Source: Hyphodiscus hymeniophilus
Lineage: Eukaryota; Ascomycota; Leotiomycetes; Helotiales; Hyphodiscaceae
Length of the DNA stretch: 64,000 nucleotides
Direction of reading: 5' to 3'
Assembly (NCBI GenBank): GCA_016508695.1
Contig: VNKQ01000015.1
Coordinates: 806,001-870,000 of the forward strand
Shown: positions 1 to 11,732 of the stretch, piece after piece
How the letters are laid out: every line of letters begins with the position of its first letter
How positions within the stretch are numbered: the first letter of the stretch is position 1
The notes under the pieces: generated by a model
Told to the model about the DNA's origin: nothing
Seen by the model: only the letters and a program-made list of their open reading frames with translations
Database searches by the model: none
Program-made: the position numbers and the translations under genes

Positions 1-208
1 TAAGCAGGAAACTGTACAAAGGTGTCGTCCGGGGGCATTTATGCTCTCAACTAAAGGGTATCATTTGTGTTCCAATCCACCAAAATGCTAATGTATCCAA
101 TAATGCCGCTTTCCGAACTCCAGGTTAAAATTCCGAAACAATGGTATCCAATCCAAGACTGCGAATACTTTCCCAAAATGGGAACGCCCAACGTCAGTCC
201 AATGCCCG

Positions 209-2098
209 TTATACAGCTCCAACCCAGTTCCGCCGCCACGGATTATACCCCTTCTCCTGTCCCTGGTCTATCTTGGCAATAGCCTCGAGGATCCGCCAGT
301 CATACACTTCAACCCATTCCTTCTTCCGCTCGTCCTTTGTTCGCCCTCTGCTTCTCATCAAGTTCAGCCTACTAATCTGGATGATAAACTCTTCAGTCGG
401 TTTTGATCGATTCGTCTCCACTAGAGCAATCTTTCTGTATCTCTTCCCGGTCCTAGGACAGTGGCGTGGAAGTGAGGGATGGGATAAAGCACGGAGTGAG
501 GTGACGACACGTGAGCCGTGCCAGGTGAGGAGGTTTTCGGTAATATATGGTATGGCTGAGATGCAGGGTGATAGAATGAAGAGGCAATTAATGAGTGGGC
601 ACTGCTGCTGCGTGGTTAGACGGCATGTTCCTGTTCCGTGAATGACCATGGGAAGGCAAGTTTGCGATGTAGGCGGAGAGCGAGTTCGGCTGACCGGACT
701 GGCGCCAGGAGTACGATGATCACAGAATTCTGCTGCTTTGCTAGTATTACGCGAAGGTTGAGACCGTTGGAGGGAGAGAGCTTGTCTAACGTGCGGAGTG
801 GCTAAATGTACGATTGTGGCATCACCGGCCCGCGCTTTCTGAATATCTCTTGGGGTTGAGAGCGGGAGCACTGATGAAGATGGCTCGTAGGCCTTCGCTC
901 CCGAGGACTGCTGCGATGCCCCGCCATTCAAATTCAACGGGGCTAAAGGCTCGCGGGCCTGAGGTTGAACGCTCTTATGATATACGGGAGTCGACGTAAC
1001 GGCGGATGATAGAGGTTGAGGCGCACTCGTTGGCGGCGTGGGTGGTAGACAGGCAGATACCTTTGCTGTGCCAAACTTCTTTCTTTGCCTTACAGGGCTC
1101 GCCAGTGACGGATTGAGCTTCAGATTAACAGACGCATTCACCGTATCGGCTTTTCTTGTTTTGTCTGGAGGGCTCATCGTTAGCGCAGTAGGTGTCGGAT
1201 TCGTGGATCCTTTAGATAGTATATCTCTTCGTGATTTCCTTGAAGACATAATTGTGGGTGTAAGGAGGCCCCTCTTAAAAGTCGAAGATCCCGCAGTGGT
1301 TCTGGAACTAGTCCCTTGAATCAATCCCGACCCATCACGGAGAATCGGGAATGCATCTGAGATGTCAATCGTCGCATCGACTCGAACACATGTGGGAAGG
1401 AGTTGCATGTTTGATGACATGTCTAAGCGTTCCGGGAACTTGATTTGACCATAGCTTTTCAAGATCAGTCGAGTGAACCATTTGGCCTCTTTACCTGCTA
1501 GGCGTTGGTAGATGTTTCCCAGCAGGTCGATTGTGTCGTAGTTCTTGACCTTCGAGGCTAATGACCTGACTTCAGGAGAAGATTTGGCATTATGTGATGC
1601 TATTTTGAGTAGAGCCTGATCGATTTCCTCAACAGTTACTTTGTTGGTAACAGCTTGGGTTGCAACCTACGGTCACAGTCAGTGAGAGTTCTCAGCCAAC
1701 TGCTAATCACATGAGGAAACTCAATATCTTACCCAAGTCAGCTTATCCATGACACGTTTAACACACGCGCCCAGATCTCCGTACACTGCGCCCTGCCTCC
1801 ATAACTGTAATTCAGCATGAAGATGTCTCGGCAAGCCCAACACTCTTGCGATAAGCTGCTCAAGCCTTTCTCCGTCCAGACCATAATCCCGATCGGTCTG
1901 TTTCTGAGGAGTGAAGAACCTTATCACAGCTGAGGCATCAACAGAGAACTCATTAAGACGGTGCTGGTGCCGCTGAAACCATTTTACAGTCCTATCGTTG
2001 GTTTTCTTGTCAAGACCAATGAGTGTCGGGCAATCGGGGGAATGCAACTCGCCCAGTTGTTCCAATAGATCGCATATATAGACATATAGAAAGGGCAT
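209..2098 (-). CDS. DNA-ligase-like protein lacking the catalytic domain
   Basis: Two exons: 2098-1733 and 1666-209, with a 66 bp intron (GTAAGA..GTAG). Predicted 607 aa; the start is the ATG giving MPFLYVYICDLL. Residues 1 to about 215 resemble the N-terminal DNA-binding domain of fungal LIG4-like ATP-dependent ligases: an early WFQRHQ segment, then TDRDYG, LARVLGLP-like text and, after the splice, IYQRLAGKEAKWFTRLILK. Normally the nucleotidyltransferase with KxDG follows. Here about 230 residues of Ser/Pro/Thr-rich sequence follow instead, with no KxDG. The last ~120 residues (from CLFILSPCISAIPYITENLL) look like the BRCT-like tail of the same proteins, ending in WRRNWVGAV. The protein should therefore be unable to adenylate itself. 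It could be a DNA-binding or scaffold paralogue, or a decaying gene whose frame stays open. Family call is from pattern recognition. Confidence 0.6.
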
Positions 2099-2605
2099 CG
2101 CTGTTGGTGCAATACATAATATAATGCGACTGTGAAATGCTGGGCGAGAGGATTTCTTTAATAAGTGGGATGCAAACTTGTTGTTGTTTAGGTAGGATGT
2201 AACATCGCGCTTTGTCTCGCTGTCACCTGATGAAAACGGATGGATGGTGCCAAATAAGCTCATCTCGCTTGGATGGCCAATGGGTCCCAACAGGGATTCG
2301 CGTTAGACCAATGTGCAACTCCTGAATGACCATTTGCTTCCAGCTTGTACTCGATTGAACTCGTCCTTCTGAATAACGTCTTTTCTGTCTGATTTTGCCT
2401 ATAGTTACGACATATCATGATAATCTAATACTTTTTGTGTGGTTCGGCTTTCTTCAGTTTTGCTTGCTTCTCTTCTTGGCATGCCTTTATTGACATCAAA
2501 CAACCAAACAATAGGGATCACTTGTAAATAAATACGCAAACCCTCACTCAATCCCACGTTCAGATCACGAAGCTCTCCAAATCTCTCTTGGAAACGATAT
2601 GCAAT

Positions 2606-4207
2606 ATGGCAACCCATAATCGTCGAGGGTCATTTATTGACCAAGCTTCGGTACAGTCGATTCTTACTTCTGAGGCTTCCGACCACGCAGCAGCTCCTCC
2701 AAATCCTCATGTGGGCGATAGCCCCAATAGAGAGTTATTCCCTATGGACCCTCCACGCAGGTCAGCATCCATTAAACATGCAAGAGCGATGTCATACAAT
2801 CCGCGAAAACCGAATCGATTATCTCTGAGCTTCCCAGTTGCTCCTTCTGCGAACAATAACGAATCTGCACGACCAACCCCAACCTCTTCCAACCCTCCCT
2901 CATTTCCAGCAACCCCATCTCAGGCTGCCCCGACACCATCACCAACCGATCCAAACAGTTTTCTTGTTGCTCTCGCTGCGCAAGAAAGGAGGGTTCTGGA
3001 ACTAAAAGAAGAGCTTGAGAAGGCTGAGCTGGACCTCAAAAAGCTGAAGAAGCAATGGGCATATCACGAAGCTTCCAAGAAGAGGGCAGAGATCAGGCAT
3101 TCGGAGCCGCTACAGTCGCTGCACACAAACATGACTGAAGGTGAGAGCTCTGAGGAAGGCTCAACAAATCGGTCAAGTGTGGATATGGATAGGCGGAAAG
3201 CGCTGCTCTCCAATATACACAAGGAGTCACGGAGAAAGGTTCTCACTGGGGGCCATACCCGGACTCTGTCTCTACTCTCGCCAGATCGAACGAATTATGC
3301 CCAGCCATTCCCATTTCCACCCGTCCAGGAGTCTGGCAGCGAGGGCGATACCAATGGTATACCAAGAAGCACGACAATGCCAGATACGAGCCAAGGAATC
3401 ACGAAAATATCTTCAAATCGGGCGAGGCATTCATACCAGGGTGGGGTCACGCACAATGCGAAACAGATAGCAGAGGATGTAAAGGCAGGATTGTGGACAT
3501 TCTTAGAGGACCTACGCCAGGCAACAGTGGGAGATGAAGCGGTCAATGGAACCACGAACCGTGCGAGTTTGGATACGGCGACCAAGGACCCCAAGAGGAG
3601 GGGCAGCAAGGGCAGCCTTTTGAGTAATGAGAGAGGCAAGCGTGGAACCTCCCCCAGATCAGCAGATGCTCGGACTTGGGATTCTTTGACGGGATCGAAT
3701 CATGCGCTATTAGACGTTGCCGGGACTATGTGGGAAGAAATGGATCGTTCTGGCGCGAAATCTCTCACTCCATTGAAGCAGGAGCCTGCTGCCAGGACTC
3801 TTTCTACGGCACCGCTGGTAGATGAGTTGGACGATGATTGGTCGAATTGGGACTCTCCAACACCAAAATCACCAAGATGGAGTGGTAGCACAGATCTCAC
3901 AGATCCAGCTACACCCGCACAATCGAACCGCGAGGGCCAATCTGTCTCGTAAGCTGCATGAGATGGATACAAATGGACAGGACTGACAACGCCTAGGATC
4001 GTCGACCAATCCGCAGACCATTCCACACCTCCTAAGCGAGAAGAAATCCAGTGGCCCGCTCTTGATAAGCTCACCCCAAGCCATTTGAAGCGTACAATGT
4101 CGTCGATGATGAAAGATTGGGAGAAGAGCCTCACACCACCATCTGAAGAGCTAGGGGATCCCATCAACGGAGATCGTGAGCGATCAACGTCGCCTCCTAT
4201 CCTTTAA
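2606..4207 (+). CDS. DUF4048-family fungal protein
   Basis: Exons 2606-3948 and 3997-4207 joined across a 48 bp intron (GTAAGC, branch CTGAC, CTAG); predicted 517 aa. The open frame continues upstream only through a TTG, so the ATG at 2606 (MATHNRRGSF) is the start. Without splicing, the frame would stop right at the donor; splicing adds 69 in-frame residues with a clear coding look. The N-terminal part is Ser/Pro-rich and basic. It carries an NRLSLSFPV motif, then a short predicted coiled coil (AAQERRVLELKEELEKAELD, near residues 125-165), which is the signature I associate with DUF4048. The rest is low complexity with acidic DDDWSNWDSP and a KDWEKSL segment near the end. No catalytic motif is visible. 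A cytoplasmic or trafficking adaptor role is possible but is only a guess. Confidence 0.75.
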
Positions 4208-4435
4208 AAACAGGGAGTGAATGTATAATGATGAATGTGTTAAAACATAGCGTCACATGAGTTGATCAATGATGATGATCTATATGATTAAAGAATGAAC
4301 ATATTTTTCATGGATAACGATTCACACCTCTTCCATCTGCGCAATTGCTCCAGGAATATGAAGCTCGATCCCAAGTGGGCCAGCTATAACCATAAGTATG
4401 CCTTCTCGTCTTTTCAGAGAACATGAGTCTCAGAA

Positions 4436-5195
4436 CTACAACTCATCGACCCATTTCAGCGCCTCAGTAGTCTCCATCCTCTGAGTCCAGTCCGGCTCTA
4501 CATAAGCATTCCTGACCTTACCCTCTTTGTCGACCAGCAAAGTCGCCGGGACCGGCAAGGCAAAACTATCGTCGCCATTATACTTCTTCAGATCAGTCCC
4601 AAACATCCCTAACACACCCCTCATTTCCTCAGGCTGTTGAAATAGCAATCCTAGCTTTGTCGCATAGACATTCCCGACATCACTCAGGACCTCAAACTGC
4701 AGTTCGTTCTTCTCTTTAGTTGAGAGAGCATTGTCTGGTAGCTCAGGCGTAATCGCAACGAGTGTTACGCCCTTGGCTTTGAATTCGGCGAGGTGCTTTT
4801 GGAGAGAATGCAAGCTGATTTCGCAGAATGGACACCAGGCTCCTCTGTAAAAAGTTATGAGGAGGGGGCCGTTGGAAAGGAGATCTTTTGAGGATATTTC
4901 TTTGCCTAGGGCATTCGGGAGGGAAAAGGTCGGGAGAGTATCGCCCTGTTGGCAAAGGTTATTAGTGAGTATTTGGGAAAGCTTTTGGAGTTCTTGATCC
5001 AACGATGTAAGTTGATCTATTTTATGTGGTGGACATATATGGGCAGCTGTTATGACATACTGGCTTGATTGCAGCAGACTTATTGAACGATTTTGTGAAA
5101 TTGGACTTGGCCGTCGAGTAGGTCTCAAAAACGTCGGGAGGAGCCATCCCCTTGAACTTGGCTACCATTGCAGACGTCTCTGTAGCCACTGCCAT
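4436..5195 (-). CDS. AhpC/TSA-family peroxiredoxin-like protein
   Basis: Exons 5195-5061 and 4945-4436 with a 115 bp intron; 214 aa. The intron is placed so that AAIKP joins GDTLPTFSLPNA, the usual start of the thioredoxin fold in this family. Reading through it would need a TTG start. The ATG at 5195 has a good context (A at -3, G at +4). The core shows FYRGAWCPFC with a CxxC redox pair (C83, C86), then VTLVAITPELP, FEVLSDVGN and PATLLVDKEG, typical of fungal alkyl hydroperoxide reductase/thiol-specific antioxidant proteins. It would reduce peroxides with thiols in the cytosol; no targeting signal is seen. It is divergent from the Zn2Cys6 regulator at 5892 across a ~700 bp intergenic region. 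Nothing shows directly that the two are co-regulated. Confidence 0.88.
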
Positions 5196-5891
5196 TTTTG
5201 CGTTCGTGTTGCGGAATTTTTAAGGATGGAAAGGTATTGAAGCAGATGATAACGAGGCAAGCCGGGAATGAAGTAGTAGACTGATGAGAAAGAGAAGATA
5301 AGGGAGAGACCGTGGGAGTGCGGTTCAAGATATACCTTCGTGAAGGATGATCTTAGCTGGCTTTGAGCATTCCGAAGATTTCTATTGTACAGGACGCAGA
5401 CTGGGACTTTTGGAATCAATACCGTTATCTCCTTACATTCTTTGAAATCCCCTTCTGCTTTGGTAAGTGAGGGGTCCGGTGGGGTGTTGCAGCTGCAGCC
5501 GGAGGGTTCGCAATATTTTGTCCGAGTTCGACCGAGCGAACAAAACCCCAGGATATCGTTATGGTTTGTAATATATTGTATTCTTGTCACCGACCTTTGA
5601 AACTTCTACCGACAGTGTTTCCACTTTCCCAGCTTCGGTGCTTCGCTGTTATATGCGATCCGCTTAACGAAGTTGACAACGGCTTGTGCAGGTACAGTAG
5701 CGCTGAAAGAAGTTAGACTGACCAAAGTTAGTCGAATAACGAGTCGACGAACAACTCGGACGAACTCGGACGACGCCAACTCCCCAACCCTCCTCAATTA
5801 GAGTCTCGCCGGAGTCCCCTCGTTTCATGGTGAGGATCAGTCCACACGTTGCTCGAATAGTCTTGAGTCGAATACGCCTTCGATATTGTGC
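5196..5891. promoter_or_regulatory. Divergent intergenic region between peroxiredoxin and Zn2Cys6 genes
   Basis: About 700 bp separates two divergently transcribed genes and must hold both promoters. The stretch around 5715-5775 is rich in CGA trinucleotides (repeated GTCGAATAACGAGTCGACGAACAA-like text), including several short CGAG/CTCG inverted pairs that could be zinc-cluster binding sites. No specific operator is proven. Confidence 0.35.
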
Positions 5892-7967
5892 ATGCTCGCT
5901 ATGTCATCTACCAAAACAAAGCGGATGCGGCTTGGGACTAAGTCCTGCGCAGAGTGTCGCAGACGTAAAGTCCGTTGTATCTACGCTCCAGAGAGCCGGG
6001 TGTGCAGAGAGTGCGTCCTTCATGATGCTGTTTGTGTTTCCCAAACAGCGAAACCGGCAGGTCCCCTGACTTCCGAGTCTCAGGATGAAGAGAGAAGCAT
6101 GCGTGAGAGGTTGCAAGAACTTGAAAGCATGGTCAAAGTCTTATGCAAGGCCGTAGATGCAAAATCAGACCCATCTAACCCCAGAAAGTTGGAGATCGAC
6201 GCAGAGGCTCTTAGTCGACTTCGGCAGGCGTCGACCTCAGATCCAAAATTCGATTACTCTTCACATGGGGCATCCTCTATAGACGATTCAGGATCTGATG
6301 CTCCAAATGCCATCACCAACTCGGCCGAAAGCATCGAAGATGCACCACTGCTACACTTATTCAAGGCTGCCATGATGATCGAAGCAAACGAGGTCCCGGG
6401 AGACAGCAAACGAACAGGACTCACTCTCCAGCACCGTATTCAAGCTTGCATCAAATATCTTAACGCTCTTGTGCCATCATTTGAAGATCTCACTTTAATT
6501 CTACAAATGACTGAGAGATATTGGCCATTGTGGCATGCGTTTCCATTAGATGTCCTGCCCGCCCGTGGCAATCCACCAGGGGATAGTATTGCTAGGGTAA
6601 GGATTTTTATTCTCGCCTCAATGAAATCCACAAGCCCGGTCATTGTTGCCAAAGCTGTCCTTTGCCTTGCTTTTTGTGTGCAGCAACTTCCAGCACATTT
6701 CAAAGCTAAGAGGCTGGATCTTCCTGCTTCACCAACCGCTCTTGTGGACTCATATATCGTTGGCGCAGAAACTCTACTACCAGTCAATGAGAGCTCAGCC
6801 GGTACTGTTGATGACTTGGAATGCTTCATCTTACAGGCGGTTCTATATGTCAATATGGGCAAACCTCGCAACGCTTGGCTCTGTTACCGGCGCGCTCTCA
6901 GTTATGCGGTACTGCAGGGCCTTCATACTCTAGATATAGGCGCAGATAAACGCCGCTTGGGAATCTGGAACAAAATATGGCATTATGATAGAAACCTTTC
7001 CTTGATTTTGGGACTGCCATATGCTATGCCGGATACTCACCCTGGTATTGGGAGACCTCAAAGTCGCTTATCGGAACAAGAACATATGTACGGTTTCGCT
7101 ATATTGGCGGGGCATATCATCGATCGAAACCAGAATCCCCAGAGAGATCATTATGCCACCACACTGCGACTCGAAGAAGAACTACAGCAGTATGAGAAGG
7201 GTGCTGGGTCGGCAGTACTGAACGCAGTGCCAAATGCATCGATGCCACTGGAGGCTATCTACCAATTGCAGGTGCAGAAACTGTTCTATCACAACCTCCG
7301 TAAGCTCACGCATCTTCCATACATGCTCAAATCAAACGTGGACCGAAAGTACGAGCGCAACCGTTTGGCAGCCCTGGATGCGGCTCGCGAAATGATCACA
7401 TCATGGCAGCAGCTCCGGGAATGTAGTGGCGACGCGCTCATCATCTGTGACCTCTTGGACTTCCAAGTCTTCGCCGCAACCATCCTACTCATTCTCAATC
7501 TCCTTTCGCCATCCTGCCCAGATCCTATTCACCAGCAGGCCAGCGACTGGGAACGAGTCCACGATATCACGCGTAATCTCCAGTACATCAGCACAGCGAT
7601 GGAATGCAAGGTGGCTGGTCAAGCTGCGACTCTGCTTGAATATCTATCTGCAGCACATCGGGGTATATATGATGGTCCCGAGATCTACGAGGCTGTAATT
7701 CCTTATTTTGGGAAAGTCAGGATCAGTCAGCTGAGGAGGGCTGATCCACCTCCCGGGGACATGAAATTTGGAGGGTGGGATGACCAGGATATGATGTCGA
7801 ATATGGTAGAGTTCAGTACAGACTCTTTTGTGCCCTTCAGTCAGAATTACATGGGTGATTACTTGACCGAGGCGGAGTTGGGAGTTGACTGGACGGCTGT
7901 CCTAAATGCAGATATTGGATATGAGTGGAGTCAGTCATTTCAAAGCTCTAATTTTGGGATGACATAA
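5892..7967 (+). CDS. Zn(II)2Cys6 fungal transcription factor
   Basis: Intronless, 691 aa from the first in-frame ATG (5892); the ATG at 5901 has a better context and may be the true start. Residues about 17-46 hold CAECRRRKVRC and then CRECVLHDAVC, a C-x2-C-x6-C-x8-C-x2-C-x6-C binuclear zinc cluster with the basic residues between the second and third cysteines that contact DNA. A short heptad segment (MRERLQELESMVKVL, near residue 75) is the usual dimerisation coiled coil. The middle shows the fungal-specific transcription factor domain: AWLCYRRALSYAVLQGLHTLD followed by GIWNKIWHYDRNLSLILGLP. It is a nuclear DNA-binding regulator; the target is unknown. Context (divergent from a peroxiredoxin) gives no strong hint. 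Confidence 0.93.
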   Translation: MLAMSSTKTKRMRLGTKSCAECRRRKVRCIYAPESRVCRECVLHDAVCVSQTAKPAGPLTSESQDEERSMRERLQELESMVKVLCKAVDAKSDPSNPRKLEIDAEALSRLRQASTSDPKFDYSSHGASSIDDSGSDAPNAITNSAESIEDAPLLHLFKAAMMIEANEVPGDSKRTGLTLQHRIQACIKYLNALVPSFEDLTLILQMTERYWPLWHAFPLDVLPARGNPPGDSIARVRIFILASMKSTSPVIVAKAVLCLAFCVQQLPAHFKAKRLDLPASPTALVDSYIVGAETLLPVNESSAGTVDDLECFILQAVLYVNMGKPRNAWLCYRRALSYAVLQGLHTLDIGADKRRLGIWNKIWHYDRNLSLILGLPYAMPDTHPGIGRPQSRLSEQEHMYGFAILAGHIIDRNQNPQRDHYATTLRLEEELQQYEKGAGSAVLNAVPNASMPLEAIYQLQVQKLFYHNLRKLTHLPYMLKSNVDRKYERNRLAALDAAREMITSWQQLRECSGDALIICDLLDFQVFAATILLILNLLSPSCPDPIHQQASDWERVHDITRNLQYISTAMECKVAGQAATLLEYLSAAHRGIYDGPEIYEAVIPYFGKVRISQLRRADPPPGDMKFGGWDDQDMMSNMVEFSTDSFVPFSQNYMGDYLTEAELGVDWTAVLNADIGYEWSQSFQSSNFGMT

Positions 7968-8577
7968 AATAAAGATTCGAACAACGACTATCTGAACGTC
8001 AGATTGATTCTTCCAAATAAGGTTTTGGCATTTTCGTCTTGGCTAATCCAGTATTCCAGCTGGCACTTGTCTGCTCCGTTACTGATTTAGCTATAACCAC
8101 CTCACGATCAATCAGTCTTATCTCAGGGAAGGGGAACGCCTCAAGTCCATGAACATGATAATGTCGCAAGTCTAGGCCTTATTGTCTGCGGGTTGCGCAA
8201 GCGAGAACCTATATCTTCACCAGAGCCACAACCCAATCGAGACCTCTTTGAGTAGCAGAGTCTCTGAAGCTGGATTGGTTGATCCGCAACGTCGCAGCTG
8301 TCTTTACTGCGCCTCATGAGTCGGAATCATACCTAAGATGACTCGACCCCACCGGCAGATTCTGCCTACCTACCTACATGGAGCTCCTCGCTTTGTGTTA
8401 GGGTTAGCGAAGAGGAAGTTTATTAGACTGGTACCCTTCGTGAATAAAGAGGTGATAACTGGATGTCCTCCCTCTTCATGAGCAAGAATTCAATCAGAGC
8501 GTCTAATTTATTCCATCGGACAAATTTCATAATCACATATATTGTACATCACGTGTACGTTCATCGACCTACCAGCC
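7968..8577. other. Gene-free stretch
   Basis: 610 bp downstream of the regulator with no supported ORF, RNA gene or repeat. It contains a short TACCTACCTACATGG run and otherwise appears as plain intergenic sequence. Confidence 0.5.
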
Positions 8578-9432
8578 ATGACAGGCGTATCAATAAGTTC
8601 ACCAGCTGACTCGGTGTCAATTGATAGCACCGATTTGAATCCCACCTCTTTATTATCACACCAGCCATTCGCAAGTCTATTCTGCAATCAAACCTCAGTA
8701 TTGTCCGAGAATCTCCAACACATGTCCAAATGCCACAATGTCTTCATCCCAGACCTAGACTACCTCATCGACACCCCGTCCTTCCTCGGTTTCTTGAATA
8801 CAATAATCTCGGAGTTCCACGATGTCTCTTTTGCGGCACCACGCGAAGTAACAAGTGGGCTGTTCAGGACCGCATGAAAAGCAAACGACATTGTCAAATC
8901 GATGTCGAGGAGGAAGAATGAGAAGATTTCTGGTATTTTCCTGAAGACGATGAACCCCTCGCCCTGAAGGACGGAGAAGGCACTCCAGTTGTAAGGAATG
9001 ATGATGAGATCCGACTCCCGTCAGGCAAGCCTCTCGGACATCGTTCTCAAGCACGATATTTCCGGTGTTCTCAAAATCGGACGCCCCTACCTGTACCACC
9101 TCCTCGAGAACTGCAAAACAACAGCACCACTAGCCCTGGGAAGCAACCTGGTGGTTCTAGTTCGACGTCTTCAGACCACCAACTGGTGATACGTGCGGGA
9201 ACGCCAACAAGTCTCATCGGTATCCCAGAACTGCAGCAGAGGGCGTTGAGAGCAACGGAGAAGAAAGTCATGCAGGTGGAGACCAGAGCGAAGAATAGGT
9301 ACCAGTCGAGAGTCGAAAAGGCTGCAAATTCGCAGAAGCATTTCAAGGTATGGTGCCGATTTGACTATGTCGGGTAGTGTCTAATCGATAATTGATCTAT
9401 AGCCGGGTATACTCGGCCCTAAGAATGGTTGA
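8578..9432 (+). pseudogene. REI1-like C2H2 zinc-finger pseudogene (5'-truncated)
   Basis: The sequence matches, in pieces, the fungal REI1/Reh1-type C2H2 proteins used in cytoplasmic 60S maturation. In order: LFCNQTSVLSENLQHMSKCHNVFIP, DLDYLIDTPSFLGFLNTII, CLFCGTTRSNKWAVQDRMKSKRHC, IRLPSGKPLGHRSQARYFR, then ETRAKNRYQSRVEKAANSQKHF and a short last exon ending PGILGPKNG after an intron at 9348-9402. Three lesions are visible. The first finger cysteine of the LFC motif is Ser (SLFC instead of CLFC). A one-base frameshift near 8817-8823 lies between EFHD and CLFCG. An in-frame TGA lies at 8919-8921. The usual first zinc fingers are missing at the 5' end. After the TGA the frame stays open for about 142 codons to the old splice site, so decay looks recent or partial. 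A functional copy is presumably elsewhere in the genome. Confidence 0.8.
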
Positions 9433-10590
9433 TCTGCCGACATGAAAATAGACCTACTCGAGGCGGAGAAGAGAAGCATTCTGAAAAACGATGCCTCCTG
9501 AGCTCGTCTTCAAACGCAGCGTGGGATCAAGGAGGTTGAGCAGATAATATCGGGGTAAGATAACATAGCGGAGCCTCGATATTAGACAGCTAGGAGATCG
9601 ATACTTTGTGCGATACATTGAACGTTGGCTGTCGAGATTGAAGAATGCACACAAACTGTAGATGCACTTCTCGACGGAACAGTTCAATCATGGAACGCGC
9701 TTATTTACAGAACGTGGAAGTCACAGGTAGAATGTACTACACTCGGAGACGTTATTATTTAGTATATATTCCTTACTGTGAAGATCTGTAATACTCAAAG
9801 AACAAGTTAGTGAAGCTCGATTGAATCAGTTATCTTCTCATAAGACTGCGCAAATCATCAGAATTGCCATAAAAGTATCTCAAGTATGACCAGATACATG
9901 CAATGCATGCCGGTTAAATCATATTACCAGAGTTGTATTTCTCATCATCTGAAGTACAAAGTGGCCAAACGTAAATCTGCTTACCCTCTCTGTTAGTTCA
10001 CCAAGAGGCGCAGCTCATATGTTCCCATCATTAGGTCATCATCCGGTCATGGCAGCCGAGCGAGCGGCCCTCGAGACGATGGTTTTATAGAGGATATATA
10101 ATCTTGACCACGCATCGGAGTCGCCAGCTGAGTTGGATTGGTTCAAGCTGTCGAAGATTTGAGTTGGAGGTCTTGCTGTTGAAGAAAGAGAAGAAGAGAG
10201 GAAGAAATTTTGGAGCTCCAGTAATCTACCAGACGTTTCCAGGCTAGGGAGTTTAAGCGAGGCCAGTGGCAGCCTCTCTCTGTCGCCCCGCTGCTTTGAA
10301 GGTCTTCAAAGCATCGAACAAAACAATCACCGCCATTCCTTTTACCACGAATTGAATCCCAAAGCCAAATACATACCATCATATATACAACACAACATCC
10401 GCAAGCTATCGAACACTCCGGCACACCCTTGGATCCCGATTTGACCTTCATAACCATTGGATTGTCATCCCTTGAACGACAGCAGCTCTTATTGGATTTC
10501 ACCAACTTCCACCATTAGAAGCTCGACCTCACAAAGCTTGGGAGTGTTTGAAGCTCTTCTTTCAACCTCAAATCCATTCTTCCCCTTGTT
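9433..10590. other. Gene-free stretch and 5' region of the eIF4E-like gene
   Basis: About 1.15 kb. The first half is AT-rich with no supported gene. The part after about 10140 is probably 5' UTR and promoter of the cap-binding protein at 10591; ORFs here lie antisense or end without family resemblance. Confidence 0.45.
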
Positions 10591-11732
10591 ATGGATACTA
10601 TCTGGACCCGCCGTTCAAAGTAGGTGGCATTTTCAAAGAATCACGAGCGCATACACTAACTGTGCTACCTTTAGCACCAGCAAGCTCTCCCTCTCAACTG
10701 GGAATACAAGCACGAACGGCGGACCTCCTTCCAATGACCATCCTCCACGAAACTTCTCTATGGGGAGGAGACATGGAGACAGTTCATCCCATGGCAACAA
10801 AAATCCTTTCAATACCATGTCCCCTTCCACCTCTCTCGCCTCTCCTACTGTCGGCGCATCCAGTGCATTTGGCCTAGGATCTGGCGCATTTGCATCCTTT
10901 GGCTCTGCGAAGACTCCAAAGACCCCAGGTGGGGCTGCAGACTTTGGTGGTGCAGCTGGAGGAGGGACGAAAACTCCCGTAACGGAGAAGTCGATCAGAG
11001 ACCTGGGTACAAAGGTCTCCAAGGCCTCCCTCACCGATTCAAAGAACGCCAATACTTCACCATCACATCCGTTGAGACATAGCTGGGTGTTCTGGTTCCG
11101 ACCCCCGATCTCGAAGTCCAATGGCTTCGTGGAGTACGAGAAGACTCTCCATCCGATGGCGGCCTTCTCTACGGCGGAGGACTTCTTCCAAGTGTACACG
11201 CACCTGAAGCGTCCATCATCTTTACCTCTCGTTTCTGACTATCATCTGTTCAAGAAGGGTATCAGACCAATTTGGGAGGACGACGACAACAAAAAGGGAG
11301 GCAAGTGGATTGTACGATTGAAAAAAGGAGTCGCGGACCGGTACTGGGAGGAATTGGTCTTAGCTATTGTTGGAGACCAGTTCGCAGATACGAGTGATGA
11401 AGTTTGCGGTGCGGTCTTAAGTGTCAGAAATGGCGAGGACATCTTGAGTATTTGGACCCGTGATGACAGTGGAAGGGTTCTCAAAATCAAGTACGTACCG
11501 CTTTAGCTGCAGCAATAACTTCTGCTAATCTACCATCAGGGAAACAATGAAGCGCATCCTCGGATTTCCTCCAGACACCAAAATCGAATGGAAGTCCCAC
11601 GACTCCTCGCTTCAGCAACGTCGCGAGATTGACGAAGCCCGAAAGGACAAGTCGAGTCAACACAACCACCCCTCTTCCACCACTCGCAACGGCGATCACT
11701 CCTCCCCTTCCGACAAGAAGCAGAATTCATGA
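10591..11732 (+). CDS. eIF4E-family cap-binding protein
   Basis: Three exons: 10591-10619, 10675-11490, 11540-11732 (introns 55 and 49 bp); 345 aa. The tiny first exon gives MDTIWTRRS, joined in phase to NTSKLSLSTG, the usual N-terminus of the larger fungal eIF4E-like proteins. Residues 30-140 are low complexity with a SSAFGLGSGAFASFGS segment. The eIF4E fold begins near residue 145: RHSWVFWFRPP, then FSTAEDFFQVYTHL, DYHLFKKGIRPIWEDDDNKKGGKW, WEELVLAIVGDQF and ICG-like EVCGAVLSVR. The conserved Trp residues needed to stack on the m7G cap and contact the 4E-binding motif are present. It most resembles the class II (4EHP-like) isoform rather than the short canonical eIF4E, so it may act in translational repression. 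This assignment is by pattern. Confidence 0.88.

Noticed and set aside
4946..5128. Unspliced reading of the peroxiredoxin gene starting near 5128
   Set aside because: It would need a TTG start and adds non-family residues, whereas splicing 5060-4946 joins a proper ATG exon in frame to the family start.
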